NCBI RefSeq assembly: GCF_916619195.1
Contig: NZ_CAKAKL010000001.1
Coordinates: forward strand, 310,001-374,000
DNA from: Inquilinus sp. Marseille-Q2685
GTDB lineage: Bacteria > Pseudomonadota > Alphaproteobacteria > DSM-16000 > Inquilinaceae
Direction: 5' to 3'
Length of the DNA stretch: 64,000 nucleotides
Shown: in pieces, positions 8,653 through 18,925 of the stretch
Layout: each line of letters begins with the position of its first letter
Numbering within the stretch: the stretch's first letter is position 1
Program-made: the position numbers and the translations under genes
The notes under the pieces: generated by a model
Database searches by the model: none
What the model was told of the DNA's origin: nothing
What the model saw: the letters and a program-made list of their open reading frames with translations, nothing else

Positions 8653-9420
8653 TCACCCGAACCGGCTGAAATCCGGCTTCCGCTTCTCCAGGAAGGCGGT
8701 GAAGGCCTCTCGAGCTTCGGCGGATTTCAGCTGGGCGCCGAAAGCTTCGACCTCGCGGGTCATGGCCTCGCGCACCGCCGCCTCCTGCGGTCCGCGCAGC
8801 AGCGCCTTGGTCTGGCGGAGCGCGGCCGGAGGCAGGGCTGCGAGGTGGGCGGCGGCGGCATCGAGCTCGGCGTCCAGCGTCTCGTCGGCCACCAGCTTGG
8901 TGATCAGCCCGGCAGCGAAGGCGGCGTCGGCGTCGAAGCCCTCGCCGGTCAGGAGCCACCAGGACGCCTTCAGCCGGCCGACAGCGGCCGGCAGCAGCAG
9001 CGAGGACGCGGCCTCCGGCACCAGGCCGAGCTGGATGAATGGCAGCTGGAACCGGGCGGTCGCCGAGGCCAGCACCACGTCGCAATGCAGCAGCAGGGTG
9101 GTGCCGATGCCGATCGCGGCGCCACGCACCCCGGCCACCAGCGGCTTCGGGAAGGTGGAGAGGGCGTCGAGGAAGTCGACGATCGGCGTCAGCCCGGATT
9201 CGCCGCCGGCCGCCAGGAAGTCGGCGATGTCGTTGCCGGCCGAGAAATCCTCGCCGCCGCGGATCACCGCGACGCGCGCCGCCGGGTCCTCGGCCGCCGC
9301 CTTCAGCGCGGCGGTCATCGCCTCGTACATGGCGAGGCTGATGGCATTCTTCTTCTCCGGCCGGTTCAGCCGGATGGTCAGGACCGATCCCTTGGCTTCG
9401 GTCAGGACGGGATCGGTCAT
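8653..9420 (-). CDS. Enoyl-CoA hydratase/isomerase family protein
   Basis: 255 residues of the crotonase fold. The oxyanion-hole segments are FSAGNDIADF near residue 66 and VRGAAIGIGTTLLLHCD near residue 100; the second half contains FQLPFIQLGLVPEAASS, where the family's second catalytic acid lies. It probably hydrates or isomerises an enoyl-CoA in fatty-acid or aromatic breakdown. The ATG at 9420 follows GGGAGA at a good distance; a GTG five codons upstream is less likely. Its left neighbour ends convergently and the flavoprotein upstream is 64 bases away, so it may be transcribed alone or with that gene. Confidence 0.9.
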   Translation of the reverse strand: MTDPVLTEAKGSVLTIRLNRPEKKNAISLAMYEAMTAALKAAAEDPAARVAVIRGGEDFSAGNDIADFLAAGGESGLTPIVDFLDALSTFPKPLVAGVRGAAIGIGTTLLLHCDVVLASATARFQLPFIQLGLVPEAASSLLLPAAVGRLKASWWLLTGEGFDADAAFAAGLITKLVADETLDAELDAAAAHLAALPPAALRQTKALLRGPQEAAVREAMTREVEAFGAQLKSAEAREAFTAFLEKRKPDFSRFG

Positions 9421-9484
9421 GGCGCTGTCTCCCACGAGCTTCGGAGCGCCACGGTAGAGAGGCGGATGCGGTCCTGTCGAGGGG

Positions 9485-10726
9485 TCAGGGACGGCCCAGC
9501 ACCCCGCGGGCGGCGGCGACGCCGGTCGCGAAGCAGCCCTGCAGCAGGTAGCCGCCGGTCGGCGCCTCCCAGTCCAGCATCTCGCCGCAGGCGAAGACGC
9601 CGGGCAGGGCCTTCAGCTCCAGCGCCGGGGTCAGGGCGTCGAGACGGATGCCGCCGGCGGTGGAGATGGCGCGGTCGAGCGGCCTCAGACCGGTGACCCG
9701 CAGCGGGACCGCCTTGATTGCGGCGGCCAGGGCCTCCGGCGTCGCCAGCGCCTCGGGCGCGAAGCCCTCGCGCAGCAGGGAATAGGCCGGGCCGGTCAGC
9801 GACAGGGCGCGGCGCAGCCGGTTCGGGGCGCTGTCGCTGCTGCCCGCGCGCGCCAGCCGGTCGGCGATCTCCGCCGCCGTCATGTCGGGACGGAGATCGA
9901 GCGCCAGCACCGCGCCGCCGTCGCGCGCGATCGCCTCGCGCAGCCCGGCCCCCAGCGCGTAGACGGCGCCGCCCTCCAGGCCGGTGGCGGCGATCATGGC
10001 CTCGCCGCGCACGGTGCGGCCGGCGAAGGTCAGGGCGATGCGCTTCAAGGGGGTGCCGGCGAAGCGGTCGCGCAGCTGCGGCGACCAGGCGATCTCGACT
10101 CCGGCATTGGCCGGAAGCAGCGGCGCGACGGCGACGCCGCGCGCCGCCAGGACCGGCACCCAGCCGCCGTCGCCGCCGAGCCGCGGCCAGCTGGCGCCGC
10201 CCAAGGCCAGGATGGTGGCGTCGGCCTTCGCCTCGAACTCCCCATCCGGCCCGCGCAGCACCGGCCGGTTGCCGGTGGTCAGGCCGGTCCAGTCGTGCCG
10301 GTTGCGGACCTCGACGCCGAGCTGCGCCAGCCGGCCCAGCCAGGCGCGGAGCAGGGGAGAGGCTTTCAGGCTCTCCGGGAACACCCGGCCGCTGGAGCCG
10401 ACGAAGGTCGGGACGCCGAGATCCAGGCTCCAGGCCCGCAGGTCGTCGGGCGTGAAGGCGCGGACCAGCGGCTCCATCCAGCCCTGGGCCGCGCCGTAGC
10501 GGGCGACGAAGCGGTCGAGCGGCTCGGAATGGGTCAGGTTCAGCCCGCCGCGCCCGGCCATCAGGAACTTCCGCCCGACCGTCGGCATGCGGTCGTAGAC
10601 GGTGACGCGCCGCCCGGCCTCGGCCAGGCGCTGCGCGGCAATCAGCCCGGCGGGGCCGCCGCCGATGATGGTGATGGTCTGAGGCAAGGGCAGGATCCGG
10701 ACCGTGGCCCGCCAGTCTCTACTCAA
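9485..10726 (-). CDS. NAD(P)/FAD-dependent oxidoreductase, HI0933/BaiN-like (TIGR03862 type)
   Basis: About 413 residues. A Rossmann FAD-binding motif, TIIGGGPAGLIAAQ, lies near the N-terminus, followed by GRKFLMAGRGGLNLTHSEP, diagnostic of the HI0933-like flavoprotein family. The C-terminus has FACGEMLDWEAPTGGYLLQGCFATG, the second FAD contact. The biochemical role of this family is poorly known. The start is uncertain: TTG at 10726 gives the longest sensible protein and overlaps the end of the GntR gene by four bases, while no ATG lies ahead of the FAD motif. Confidence 0.85.
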   Translation of the reverse strand: MSRDWRATVRILPLPQTITIIGGGPAGLIAAQRLAEAGRRVTVYDRMPTVGRKFLMAGRGGLNLTHSEPLDRFVARYGAAQGWMEPLVRAFTPDDLRAWSLDLGVPTFVGSSGRVFPESLKASPLLRAWLGRLAQLGVEVRNRHDWTGLTTGNRPVLRGPDGEFEAKADATILALGGASWPRLGGDGGWVPVLAARGVAVAPLLPANAGVEIAWSPQLRDRFAGTPLKRIALTFAGRTVRGEAMIAATGLEGGAVYALGAGLREAIARDGGAVLALDLRPDMTAAEIADRLARAGSSDSAPNRLRRALSLTGPAYSLLREGFAPEALATPEALAAAIKAVPLRVTGLRPLDRAISTAGGIRLDALTPALELKALPGVFACGEMLDWEAPTGGYLLQGCFATGVAAARGVLGRP

Positions 10727-11412
10727 TCGTCGTGATGCGCTTCAAGCAGCTTGCGTTCGACCGACCGCAGATGCCGGCGCATGGCCCGCCCGGCAGCCTC
10801 CAGGTCGCGCTCGGCGATCGCCTCGACGATGGCGTCGTGCTCGGCGAAGCTGTGATGGTCGGCCGGCGGCCGGGGGATGTCGGCGCGCAGCCGGCCCCAG
10901 ACCACCGTCCGCCGCACCGTGTTCAGGAGATCGAACAGCGCCACCAGAACCGTGTTCCGGGTCGCCTCGGCGATCAGGCGGTGCAACTGGTTGTCCAGCG
11001 TCTCGTATTGCCGCCAGCTCTCCGCGGTGCGGGTCTTGGCGATCACCACGCGCATCTTGCGCAGATCCTCGGCCGAGGCGTGCAGCGCCGCCTCCTGCGC
11101 GATCTGCGGCTCGACCAGAAGGCGCGCCCGCATCACCGCGGCGGGGGAGGTGCGGGACGCGATCGCGGCGGCGTCGTCGACCTCCTCGATCGGACGCGAG
11201 CCGAGGAAGGTGCCCTTGCCGACATGGCGCCAGATCTGGCCGTCTGCCTCCAGCGCCGCGAGGCCCTTGCGCAGCTCGCCGCGGGAGATGCCGAGCGTCT
11301 CGCACAGCTCGCGCTCGGGCGGCAGCCTTCCGTCGGACGGCAGGGCCTGCTGGGCCAGATAGGCGCGGAGCTGGGTGAGGGCGCCTTGGCCCTGGTCGTG
11401 ATCGAGCGACAT
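10723..11412 (-). CDS. GntR/FadR-family transcriptional regulator (FCD domain)
   Basis: 229 residues. An N-terminal winged helix (about residues 10-75) carries PPERELCETLGISRGELRKGLAALEADG, and an all-helical FCD ligand domain (about 90-220) follows with the metal-binding His/Asp pattern LDNQLHRLI, HDAIVEAI and MRRHL. The ATG at 11412 was chosen; another in-frame ATG lies six codons upstream inside an operator-like palindrome. It is divergent from the NitT/TauT ABC operon and shares a control region with it, so it probably represses that operon and itself until a carboxylate effector binds. Confidence 0.9.
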   Translation of the reverse strand: MSLDHDQGQGALTQLRAYLAQQALPSDGRLPPERELCETLGISRGELRKGLAALEADGQIWRHVGKGTFLGSRPIEEVDDAAAIASRTSPAAVMRARLLVEPQIAQEAALHASAEDLRKMRVVIAKTRTAESWRQYETLDNQLHRLIAEATRNTVLVALFDLLNTVRRTVVWGRLRADIPRPPADHHSFAEHDAIVEAIAERDLEAAGRAMRRHLRSVERKLLEAHHDD

Positions 11413-11438
11413 GGTCAAACCAATTTCCATATTGGTTT
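11412..11438. promoter_or_regulatory. Operator-like repeats at the GntR gene start
   Basis: TGGTCAAACCA at 11412-11422 matches the TGGT-N3-ACCA pattern known for FadR/PdhR-type regulators. It is joined to an outward palindrome, AAACCAAT at 11417-11424 and ATTGGTTT at 11431-11438, separated by six bases. The group overlaps the start codon of the GntR gene, which fits autorepression. Confidence 0.6.
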
Positions 11439-11500
11439 AGGCTTACCCAGTTTCGGCCGGTGCGGTCAAGCTGAGGATTGACCGGAAATCCGCCAGCTGC

Positions 11501-11521
11501 TAACCAATGGTAAATTGGTTA
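11501..11521. promoter_or_regulatory. Second operator-like palindrome ahead of the ABC operon
   Basis: TAACCAAT at 11501-11508 and ATTGGTTA at 11514-11521 form a perfect 8-bp inverted repeat with a five-base spacer. It uses the same half-sites as the palindrome at 11417-11438. A further single ATTGGT lies at 11537-11542. The position, about 70 bases before the binding-protein start, fits a GntR operator over the promoter of the divergent operon. Confidence 0.6.
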
Positions 11522-11588
11522 AAGAATAATTCGGGAATTGGTCAAAGCGCGGGCGCGCAAGCCCGCCGGTTCGAGGGAGGAGAGAGCC

Positions 11589-12584
11589 ATGCCGTGCCTT
11601 GCCACCCGAGTCACCCGCCGCGCCGCAATCCTGTTCGCCCTGCTGCTGGCGATGCCGCTGTCCGCCAGGGCGGCGGATCCGGTCCGGGTCGCCTTCGGCG
11701 ACATCCCGTCGGTCGAGAGCCTGAACTTCCTGATCGCGATCGAGCGCACCCGCGCCCGCGGCGTCCCGATCGAGCTGACCTTCTTCAAATCCGAGGACAT
11801 CGCCGCCCAGGCCGTGGTCAGCGGCCAGGCCGATATCGGCGTCGGCACGCCCTACGCGCTGCTGCAGAAGGTCGGCGCGCCGATCCGGCTGTTCTTCCAG
11901 ATGAGCACGCTGCGCTTCTACCCGGTGGTGAACACCGAGTTCTACCAGGACTGGAAGGACCTGGACGGCCAGGAGGTGGCGGTGCATTCCCGCGGCTCCG
12001 GCACCGAGGCGATCATGATGCTGATGGCCCAGCGCAACGGCATCAAATACGGCAAGGTCAGCTACGTGCCGGGATCGGAGGTCCGCACCGGCGCCCTGCT
12101 GCAGGGCGCGGTGAAGGCGACGATCGTCGACGCCGCCGGCTGGCGCCTGCTGCAGGAGAAGGGCGGCGGCAAGTTCAAGCTGCTGGAGGTCGGCGACGTC
12201 CAGGCCACCGACGAGGCGCTGTTCGCCAACACCGAATTCCTGGAGACCAACGCCGAGGCCGCCGGAATCCTGGCCGAGGAGCTGCTGAACACCTGGCGCG
12301 AGATCGCCGCCAACCCGGCCGTCGTCGGCGACTTGCGCAAGACCCACAAGCTGCTGGCTGATCTGCCGGCCGAGCTCGAGCCCGAGGTCGTGCCGTTCTA
12401 CCAGGACGCCGTGGCCGCCGGGATGTATCCGCTGAACGGCGGCGACGAGGCGGCGGTGAAGGACGATTTCGCCTTCTACGCCGTCGCCGGCCAGCTGCAG
12501 GGCGACCCCGCCACGCTCAAGGTCGAGGATTTCTGGACCTTCGCGCCGCTGAACAAGGCGCTGGAGAAGGTCGGCCGGAAATGA
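11589..12584 (+). CDS. NitT/TauT-type ABC transporter substrate-binding protein
   Basis: 331 residues. A signal peptide spans about residues 1-29 (arginine-rich start, LFALLLAMPLSARA). The mature part resembles the SsuA/TauA/NMT1-like binding proteins: VRVAFGDIPSVESL, GQADIGVGTPYALLQK and [21 protein letters not shown] precedes the ATG. It is the first gene of a five-gene run (binding protein, permease, ATPase, permease, FAH enzyme) whose members overlap or nearly touch. The ligand is unknown; the GntR/FCD regulator and the FAH-type enzyme suggest a small organic acid or aromatic-derived acid. Confidence 0.87.
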   Translation: MPCLATRVTRRAAILFALLLAMPLSARAADPVRVAFGDIPSVESLNFLIAIERTRARGVPIELTFFKSEDIAAQAVVSGQADIGVGTPYALLQKVGAPIRLFFQMSTLRFYPVVNTEFYQDWKDLDGQEVAVHSRGSGTEAIMMLMAQRNGIKYGKVSYVPGSEVRTGALLQGAVKATIVDAAGWRLLQEKGGGKFKLLEVGDVQATDEALFANTEFLETNAEAAGILAEELLNTWREIAANPAVVGDLRKTHKLLADLPAELEPEVVPFYQDAVAAGMYPLNGGDEAAVKDDFAFYAVAGQLQGDPATLKVEDFWTFAPLNKALEKVGRK

Positions 12585-13390
12585 CGGGCGCCGCCGTCGC
12601 CGAAGCCGAGCGGAGGGGCAGCGTCCTTACCGCCCTGGCTGCCGACCCGCTGTTCTGGCGCCTCGCCTCCGTCGTCGTGCTGTGCGGCGGGTGGGAAATC
12701 GCGGGCCGCATCCCGGTCAACTACGCGCTGCCGTCCTTCAGCGCCACCGCCGCGGCCTTCTGGCGGCTGCTGGCCGACGGCAGCCTGGCGACAGCCTATC
12801 TCGACACGCTGCAGCCGCTGTTGCTGGGCCTCGTGATCTCCGCCGTCGCCGGGGTTGGCTGCGGCGTCGCCATGGGGCTGAACCGCAGCCTGGAATGGGC
12901 CGGGGCGCCGATCTTCATCGTCATGCAGGCGGCGCCGATGGCGGCGCTGATCCCGCTGACCACCTTCGTCTACGGCATCGGCCTGACCGCCAAGGTCATC
13001 GCCGTGGTGATGCTGGCCCTGCCGGTGATCGTGCTGAACAGCTACCAGGCGGTGCGTCATGTCGGGCCGTCGCTGGCCGACATGGCCCGGTCCTTCATGG
13101 CCACCCGGCGGCAGATCGTGCGCAAGATCGTGATCCCGGACGCCAGCCCGATGATCTTCGCCGGCCTCAGGCTCGGCATATCGGCCGGCTTCATCGGCGT
13201 GGTCCTGGCCGAGCTGCTGATCACCCCGACCGGGATCGGCGACCTGATCACCTATCACCGCTCGGTCGCCGACTATCCGGAGATGTACGCGACCATCGCC
13301 TCCATCATCCTCTTCGCCGCGGTGACCGTGGGGGCGCTGCAGCGGCTCGAGGTCGCCCTGTTCCGGCCGGAAAAGCGAGGACAGCCATGA
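12581..13390 (+). CDS. NitT/TauT-type ABC transporter permease (first)
   Basis: 269 residues with about six membrane segments and the EAA-loop region [28 protein letters not shown] near residue 165 that contacts the ATPase. It starts inside the stop of the binding-protein gene (ATGA). Together with the second permease at 14209 it probably forms a heterodimeric channel. Confidence 0.9.
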   Translation: MTGAAVAEAERRGSVLTALAADPLFWRLASVVVLCGGWEIAGRIPVNYALPSFSATAAAFWRLLADGSLATAYLDTLQPLLLGLVISAVAGVGCGVAMGLNRSLEWAGAPIFIVMQAAPMAALIPLTTFVYGIGLTAKVIAVVMLALPVIVLNSYQAVRHVGPSLADMARSFMATRRQIVRKIVIPDASPMIFAGLRLGISAGFIGVVLAELLITPTGIGDLITYHRSVADYPEMYATIASIILFAAVTVGALQRLEVALFRPEKRGQP

Positions 13391-14202
13391 GCAAGAGCAG
13401 CGCCGCCATGCCATTGCCCCGCGATCAGGTCGTGGCGGAACCGGCCGAGCCCGCGGTCGAGGTCCGCGGCATCGTCAAGCGCTATGGCACCCAGGTCGTG
13501 GCCCTCGACGGCATCTCTCTGGCCTTCCGCGAGGGCGAGCTGACCAGCCTCCTGGGCCCGTCCGGCTGCGGCAAGACCACGCTCCTGAAGATCATCGCCG
13601 GGCTGATGGAGCCGACCGCGGGCGAGGTGCTGGTCCGCGGCCGCGCCGTGGCCGGGCCGGGGCCGGACCGCGCCTTCGTGTTCCAGGACTTCGCCCTGAT
13701 GCCCTGGGCCACGGTGCTGCGCAACGTCGCCTTCGGGCTGGAGCTGAAGGGCGTGGCCCGGGCCGAGCGCGAGGAGACGGCGCGCCGGCACATCGCCCGG
13801 GTCGGCCTCGCCGGCTTCGAGAACCGCTATCCGCACCAGCTGTCCGGCGGCATGCGCCAGCGCGTCGGCCTGGCCCGGGCGCTGGCGGTCGACGCCGAGG
13901 TGCTGCTGATGGACGAGCCGTTCAGCGCCGTCGACGAGCAGACCCGCCGCAAGTTCCAGGAGGACCTGCTGGCGCTGTGCCGCGAGGAGCGCAAGACCTT
14001 CATCGTCGTCACCCATTCGATCGAGGAGGCGGTCTACCTCTCCGACCGCATCGTCCTCCTGTCGCCGCGGCCCGGCCGGGTGTCGGAGATCGTGGTGCCG
14101 GAGATCCCGCGCCAGGGCACGCCCGACGAGATCCGCCGCGACTCCGCCTATATCGACACGGTCGAGGACATCTGGCGCGGCCTGCGGCGCTATGTGGAGT
14201 AG
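13387..14202 (+). CDS. NitT/TauT-type ABC transporter ATP-binding protein
   Basis: 271 residues forming a single ABC ATPase domain: Walker [10 protein letters not shown] near residue 58, Q-loop [12 protein letters not shown], signature LSGGMRQR near 154, Walker [13 protein letters not shown] and the switch histidine in VVTHSIEEA. The spacing and C-terminal tail match SsuB/TauB proteins. It overlaps the upstream permease by four bases (ATGA) and is six bases before the second permease. Confidence 0.93.
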   Translation: MSKSSAAMPLPRDQVVAEPAEPAVEVRGIVKRYGTQVVALDGISLAFREGELTSLLGPSGCGKTTLLKIIAGLMEPTAGEVLVRGRAVAGPGPDRAFVFQDFALMPWATVLRNVAFGLELKGVARAEREETARRHIARVGLAGFENRYPHQLSGGMRQRVGLARALAVDAEVLLMDEPFSAVDEQTRRKFQEDLLALCREERKTFIVVTHSIEEAVYLSDRIVLLSPRPGRVSEIVVPEIPRQGTPDEIRRDSAYIDTVEDIWRGLRRYVE

Positions 14203-14208
14203 GGCGCC

Positions 14209-14967
14209 ATGACCGTCTTCGGCCACCGCATCCCGATGATGGCGTCGCTGCTCCTCTGGGCCCTGGCCTGGGAGGTGGTGGGCCGGCTGGACCTGGTCCT
14301 GCTGTTCCCGCCTTTCTCCGAAGTGGTCGCGGCGCTGTTCACCGTGGTGCCGACGCAAAGCTTCGTCGACGCCGCGCTGATCACGGTCGTCAGCTTCGTC
14401 CTCGGCATGGCGCTGGCCATCGCCGTCGGCGTACCGCTCGGGGCACTGATGGGGCGCTTCACTGCGGTCGACCAGTTCGCCGGCATGTGGGTGAACCTGT
14501 TCGTCAGTGCGCCGCTCTCGGCCCTGGTGCCGGTGATCATGCTGCTGTTCGGCATGGGCACGGCGACGGTTGTGGTCACGGTCTTCCTGTTCGCCGTCTG
14601 GATCATCGCGCTCGACACCCGCGCCGGCATCCGGCACGTGCCGCCGTCGCTGGTGGAGATGGCGCGCTCCTTCGGCGCGACGCGCTGGCAGACGGCCAGC
14701 CGGATCCTGCTGCTGGCGGCATTGCCGGAGATCCTGGCCGGCATCCGGGTCGGGCTGATCCGCGGCGTCAAGGGCGTGGTGGTCGGGCAGCTGCTGGTGT
14801 CGATCATCGGCTTCGGCGCTCTGTTCGAGCTCTATTCCCGCAACTTCCTGATGGCCGAGTTCTGGGCCCTGACCCTGGTCCTCTTCGCCTTCGCGCTTCT
14901 CCTCTCCGGGCTGGTCTCCCGGCTCGAGCACCGCATCGCCTATTACGCAGGAGTACGACAGTCATGA
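14209..14967 (+). CDS. NitT/TauT-type ABC transporter permease (second)
   Basis: 252 residues with six predicted membrane helices and an EAA-loop segment [19 protein letters not shown]. It is only distantly like the permease at 12581, so the importer has two different channel subunits. Its stop overlaps the ATG of the FAH-family gene (ATGA), which shows that enzyme belongs to the same operon. Confidence 0.9.
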   Translation: MTVFGHRIPMMASLLLWALAWEVVGRLDLVLLFPPFSEVVAALFTVVPTQSFVDAALITVVSFVLGMALAIAVGVPLGALMGRFTAVDQFAGMWVNLFVSAPLSALVPVIMLLFGMGTATVVVTVFLFAVWIIALDTRAGIRHVPPSLVEMARSFGATRWQTASRILLLAALPEILAGIRVGLIRGVKGVVVGQLLVSIIGFGALFELYSRNFLMAEFWALTLVLFAFALLLSGLVSRLEHRIAYYAGVRQS

Positions 14968-15682
14968 CCATGGCCTCGCCCGGGACGATCAACGAGATTG
15001 GGGAATTCGTCATCACGCCGCCTCCCGTTCCGGCGCTGCCCGTGCTCGGCACCGGCCGGCTGTTCCCGGTGCACCGCGTCTATTGTGTTGGCCGCAACTA
15101 TGCGGCGCATGCGGTGGAGATGGGGCACGACCCGGACCGCGAGCCGCCCTTCTTCTTCCAGAAGAACCCGTCCAACCTGCGAACCGACGGCCGCTTCCCT
15201 TATCCGCCGGCGACCTCGGACGTGCATCACGAGGTCGAGATGGTGGTGGCGCTCAAGTCGGGCGGCCGCGACATCCCGGTCGAGAAGGCGCTCGACCATG
15301 TTTACGGCTACGCCGTCGGGCTCGACATGACCCGGCGCGACCTGCAGGGCGAGGCCAAAAAGCTCGGCCGGCCCTGGGAGGTCGGCAAGGCCTTCGAGCA
15401 TTCGGCGCCCTGCGGCCCGATCCGCACGGTGGCGGAGATCGGCCATCCCGCCGCCGGCACCGTCTGGCTCGACGTCAACGGCCAGCGGCGGCAGGAGGGC
15501 GACCTGAACCAGATGATCTGGAAGGTGCCGGAGATGATCTCCTACCTCTCCGGCCTGTTCGAGCTCCAGCCCGGCGACCTGATCTTCTCCGGCACGCCGG
15601 CCGGGGTCGGGGCGGTGGTCCGCGGCGACGAGATGGTCGGCCATGTCGACGGGGTGGGGAGATCCGGGTGGCGGTGGTGTAG
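14964..15682 (+). CDS. Fumarylpyruvate hydrolase-like FAH-family enzyme, apparent frameshift near the 3' end
   Basis: The first ~230 residues are a complete FAH domain: [26 protein letters not shown], the acidic metal ligands in [24 protein letters not shown] and [12 protein letters not shown]. This is closest to NagL/fumarylpyruvate hydrolases, which split ring-cleavage products of gentisate-type pathways. At about 15651-15660 the frame slips. One extra G in the G-run would give the expected ending (GEIRVAVV, then TAG at 15680-15682). As written, the frame instead runs on to 15839, over the convergent aldehyde dehydrogenase gene. Either a real one-base deletion or a sequencing error in a G-run explains this. 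The product is last in the ABC operon. Confidence 0.8.
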
Positions 15683-15717
15683 GGGAGGGCGGGTCCATGG
15701 GGGTGGACCCGCCCGCT

Positions 15718-17145
15718 TTATCCGAAATTCAGCATCACGTGGCGGACGACGGTGTAGTCCTCCAGCCCATACATCGACATGTCCTTGCCGTAGCCGGACA
15801 TCTTCAGCCCGCCATGCGGCATCTCGGTGGTCAGGGTGAAATGCGCGTTCACCCAGACGCAGCCGTACTGCAGCCGGGCCGAGGCCTTCAGCGCCGTCTT
15901 CACGTTGGACGTCCAGACCGAGGAGGCGAGGCCGTAGTCGCTGTCGTTCGCCCAGGCGATGGCGGCATCCGGGTCGTCGAAGCGGGTGACCGAGACCACC
16001 GGTCCGAACACCTCCTTGCGCACGATCTCGTCGCTCTGCAGCGCGCCGGCCACCAGGGTCGGCTTGAAGAAGAAGCCGCCGCCCTCGGCCTTGCCGCCGC
16101 CGGTGACGATCTCGGTGTGCTTCTGCGCCGCCGCGCGCTCGACGAAGCTGGCCACCCGGTCGCGCTGGCGCTCACTGATCAGCGGTCCCAGCTCGGTCGC
16201 GGCGTCGTCGGGCGCGCCGTATTTCAGGCTGGCGACCGCGCCGGCCAGGTCGGCCACCAGCCGGTCGTAGATCTTCGGCCCGGCATAGACGCGGCAGGCG
16301 GCGGTGCAGTCCTGCCCGGCATTGTAGAAGCCGCCGGCGCGCACGCCCGCCACCACGGCGTCGAGATCGGCGTCGTCGAACACCAGAACCGGCGCCTTGC
16401 CGCCGAGCTCGAGATGGGTGCGCTTCAGGCTCTTCGCCGCCGCCTGCAGCACCTTCTGGCCGGTGGCGATGTCGCCGGTCAGCGACACCATCCGCACCTG
16501 CGGATGGCTGGTGAGGGCGGATCCCACGGTCTCGCCGCGGCCGGCGACGATGTTGATCACCCCCTTCGGGAAGATCTCGGCCAAAGCGCGGGCCAGCTTC
16601 AGCGCAGTCAGCGGGGTCTGCTCGGACGGCTTCATCACCACGGTGTTGCCGGCGGCCAGGGCCGGGGCGACCTTCCAGGCCAGCATCATCAGCGGATAGT
16701 TCCAGGGCGCGATCGACCCGACCACGCCGATCGGGTCGCGCCGGATCATGCTGGTGTGGTTGGCGACGTATTCGCCCGCGGCCGAGCCGGTCAGGCAGCG
16801 CGTGGCGCCGGCGAAGAAGCGGAAGGTGTCGATGATCGCCGGCATCTCGTCTTCCAGCACCCGGGCATAGGGCTTGCCGCAGTTCAGCGATTCCAGCCGG
16901 GCGAAGGCCTCGGCCTCGCGCTCGATCGCGTCGGCCAGCTTCAGCAGGTGCCCGGCGCGCTGGGCCGGGGTGGTCAGCGACCAGCTTTCGAAGGCGCGGG
17001 CGGCGGCGGCCACGGCTGCGTTGAGCTGGGCCTGGGACGTTTCCGGCACCTCGACGATCAGCTTGCCGGTCGCCGGGTTCAGCACCTGCTCGGCCTGGCC
17101 TTCGCCCTTCGCGAAGGCGCCGTCGATCAGAAGCTCGATGTCCAT
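15718..17145 (-). CDS. Gamma-aminobutyraldehyde dehydrogenase (aldehyde dehydrogenase family)
   Basis: 475 residues of an NAD(P)+-dependent aldehyde dehydrogenase: APWNYPL near residue 146, the base Glu in LELGGKAP (E246), the catalytic Cys in GQDCTAACR (C280) and EVFGPVVSV near 370. The [12 protein letters not shown] segment and C-terminal [14 protein letters not shown] are typical of PatD/YdcW aminobutyraldehyde dehydrogenases. These oxidise 4-aminobutanal from putrescine to GABA. It is 12 bases after a polyamine-type permease and probably the last gene of the transporter operon, joining uptake with breakdown. The substrate is inferred from family and context. Confidence 0.88.
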   Translation of the reverse strand: MDIELLIDGAFAKGEGQAEQVLNPATGKLIVEVPETSQAQLNAAVAAAARAFESWSLTTPAQRAGHLLKLADAIEREAEAFARLESLNCGKPYARVLEDEMPAIIDTFRFFAGATRCLTGSAAGEYVANHTSMIRRDPIGVVGSIAPWNYPLMMLAWKVAPALAAGNTVVMKPSEQTPLTALKLARALAEIFPKGVINIVAGRGETVGSALTSHPQVRMVSLTGDIATGQKVLQAAAKSLKRTHLELGGKAPVLVFDDADLDAVVAGVRAGGFYNAGQDCTAACRVYAGPKIYDRLVADLAGAVASLKYGAPDDAATELGPLISERQRDRVASFVERAAAQKHTEIVTGGGKAEGGGFFFKPTLVAGALQSDEIVRKEVFGPVVSVTRFDDPDAAIAWANDSDYGLASSVWTSNVKTALKASARLQYGCVWVNAHFTLTTEMPHGGLKMSGYGKDMSMYGLEDYTVVRHVMLNFG

Positions 17146-17157
17146 GAACTGTCTCCC

Positions 17158-17988
17158 TTACTTGCCGGTGCCGGAGAAATCGTGGGTGTCGCGGGTGAGG
17201 TAATAGGCGCCGAGGATCGGCAGGAACGTCACGACGATGACGATGATCGCCACCACATTGGTCACCGGCCGCTGCCGCGGCTTGATCAGCTCGGACAGCA
17301 TCCAGATCGGCAGCGTCTGCTGCTGCCCGGCGGTGAAGGTGGTGACGATGACCTCGTCGAAGCTGAGCGCGAAGGCCAGCATGCCGCCGGCCAGGAGGGC
17401 CGTGGCGATGTTCGGCAGCACCACGTGGCGGAAGGTCTGGAACCCGTCGGCGCCGAGATCCATCGACGCCTCGATCAGCGAGCCGGAGGTGCGCCGGAAC
17501 CGGGCCAGCACGTTGTTGTAGACGACGACGATGCAGAAGGTGGCGTGGCCGATGACGATGGTCCAGAAGCTGAACGGGATCTCCATCAGCGAATAGGCCG
17601 AGCGCAGGGCGATGCCGGTGATGATGCCGGGCAGGGCGATCGGCAGGATGATCAGCAGCGACAGCGACTCCCGCCCGAAGAACCGGCTGCGCCAGACCGC
17701 GGCGGCCGCGCAGGTGCCCAGCACGATCGCGACCGCCGTCGCCATCGCCGCCACCTTCACCGACAGCCAAAGGGCCGCCCAGATGTCCGGCCGGTCCAGC
17801 CAGGCGACGCTAAACCAGTGCAGGGTCAGGCCGGGCGGCGGGAACTGGAAGGTCTTCTCGTCGCTGGAGAAGGCGTAGAGCAGGATGAACAGCAGCGGCA
17901 TATGCAGGAACAGGATGCCGCCGAGGGCCATCAGCCGCAGGCCGAGCGGCGCGCCGGTCCCGGCCGTGGCCTTTCCGTCAGAGCGCAT
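17158..17988 (-). CDS. Polyamine-type ABC transporter permease (PotC/YdcV-like)
   Basis: 276 residues, six membrane helices, with the EAA segment [22 protein letters not shown] near residue 175. It belongs to the MalF/PotC branch of permeases. It overlaps the PotB-like gene by 11 bases and probably forms a heterodimer with that protein for putrescine or spermidine uptake. Confidence 0.9.
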   Translation of the reverse strand: MRSDGKATAGTGAPLGLRLMALGGILFLHMPLLFILLYAFSSDEKTFQFPPPGLTLHWFSVAWLDRPDIWAALWLSVKVAAMATAVAIVLGTCAAAAVWRSRFFGRESLSLLIILPIALPGIITGIALRSAYSLMEIPFSFWTIVIGHATFCIVVVYNNVLARFRRTSGSLIEASMDLGADGFQTFRHVVLPNIATALLAGGMLAFALSFDEVIVTTFTAGQQQTLPIWMLSELIKPRQRPVTNVVAIIVIVVTFLPILGAYYLTRDTHDFSGTGK

Positions 17989-18925
17989 CGAAGGCCCCCA
18001 GGCGTTTCGCCGCCGTCAGGTACACGGCCATGATCAGGATCGGCACCACGGTGAAGGCGGCGGCCAGCGGCACGTTGCCGGCGGTGCCCTGCAGCTGCAG
18101 CACCACCTGGCCGATGAAGGGGCGGGAGGAGCCGATGATGCCGGGGATGATGTAGTCGCCGAGGGTCAGCGAGAAGGTGAAGATCGATCCCGCGGCCACG
18201 CCGGGAAAGGCCAGCGGCAGGATCACGGTGCGGAAGGTCTGGGCCGGCCGGGCGCCGAGATCGGCCGAGGCCTCGGTCAGCGACCGCGGCACCCGCTCCA
18301 GCGCCGCCTGCACCGGCAGGATCATGTAGGGCAGCCAGATGTAGACGAAGACCACGGCGGTGCCGAGATAGGCGCTGGACAGCGACGGGCCGCCGACCAC
18401 CGGCAGGGCCAGGATGCCGTCCAAGAGCCAGGTCAGGTGCAGCTGGGCGGCCAGCCAGGTGACCACGCCCTCGCGCGCCAGGATCAGCTTCCAGGCATAG
18501 ACCTTGACCAGGTAGCTGGACCACAGCGGCAGCATGATCGCGATGTAGAAGGCGGCCTTGGCCCGGCCGCGGGCGTAGCGCGCCGCGTAATAGGCGATCG
18601 GGAAGCCGATCAGCGCGCACAGGATGGTCACGGCGGTGGCCATCACCGCGGTGCGCAGCACCACGTCCATGTTGGCGGCGGTCAGCAGGTCGGCATAGGT
18701 CGACAGGGTGAATTCCGGGACGACCATCCCGGTGAAGCCGTCGACCGAATAGAAGCTCTGCAGCAGCAGGGCGAAGAGCGAGCCGAGATAGACCACGCCG
18801 AGCCACAGCAGCGGCGGCGTCAGCAGCAGGATCAGCAGCAGCCAGCCGTTGCAGTACAGCAGCCGCGCCGCGCGCCGGCCGAAGCCGTCCGCGGCGGGGG
18901 CGGGGAGGGTGGCCGCCATGGTCAC
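17978..18925 (-). CDS. Polyamine-type ABC transporter permease (PotB/YdcU-like)
   Basis: 315 residues with an N-terminal arginine-rich tail, a long first hydrophobic segment (about 27-52) and five more helices. The ATPase-contact loop is [21 protein letters not shown]. It is coupled to the ATPase gene (overlap of four bases) and to the next permease (overlap of 11 bases). Family and context point to polyamine transport. Confidence 0.9.
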   Translation of the reverse strand: MTMAATLPAPAADGFGRRAARLLYCNGWLLLILLLTPPLLWLGVVYLGSLFALLLQSFYSVDGFTGMVVPEFTLSTYADLLTAANMDVVLRTAVMATAVTILCALIGFPIAYYAARYARGRAKAAFYIAIMLPLWSSYLVKVYAWKLILAREGVVTWLAAQLHLTWLLDGILALPVVGGPSLSSAYLGTAVVFVYIWLPYMILPVQAALERVPRSLTEASADLGARPAQTFRTVILPLAFPGVAAGSIFTFSLTLGDYIIPGIIGSSRPFIGQVVLQLQGTAGNVPLAAAFTVVPILIMAVYLTAAKRLGAFDAL

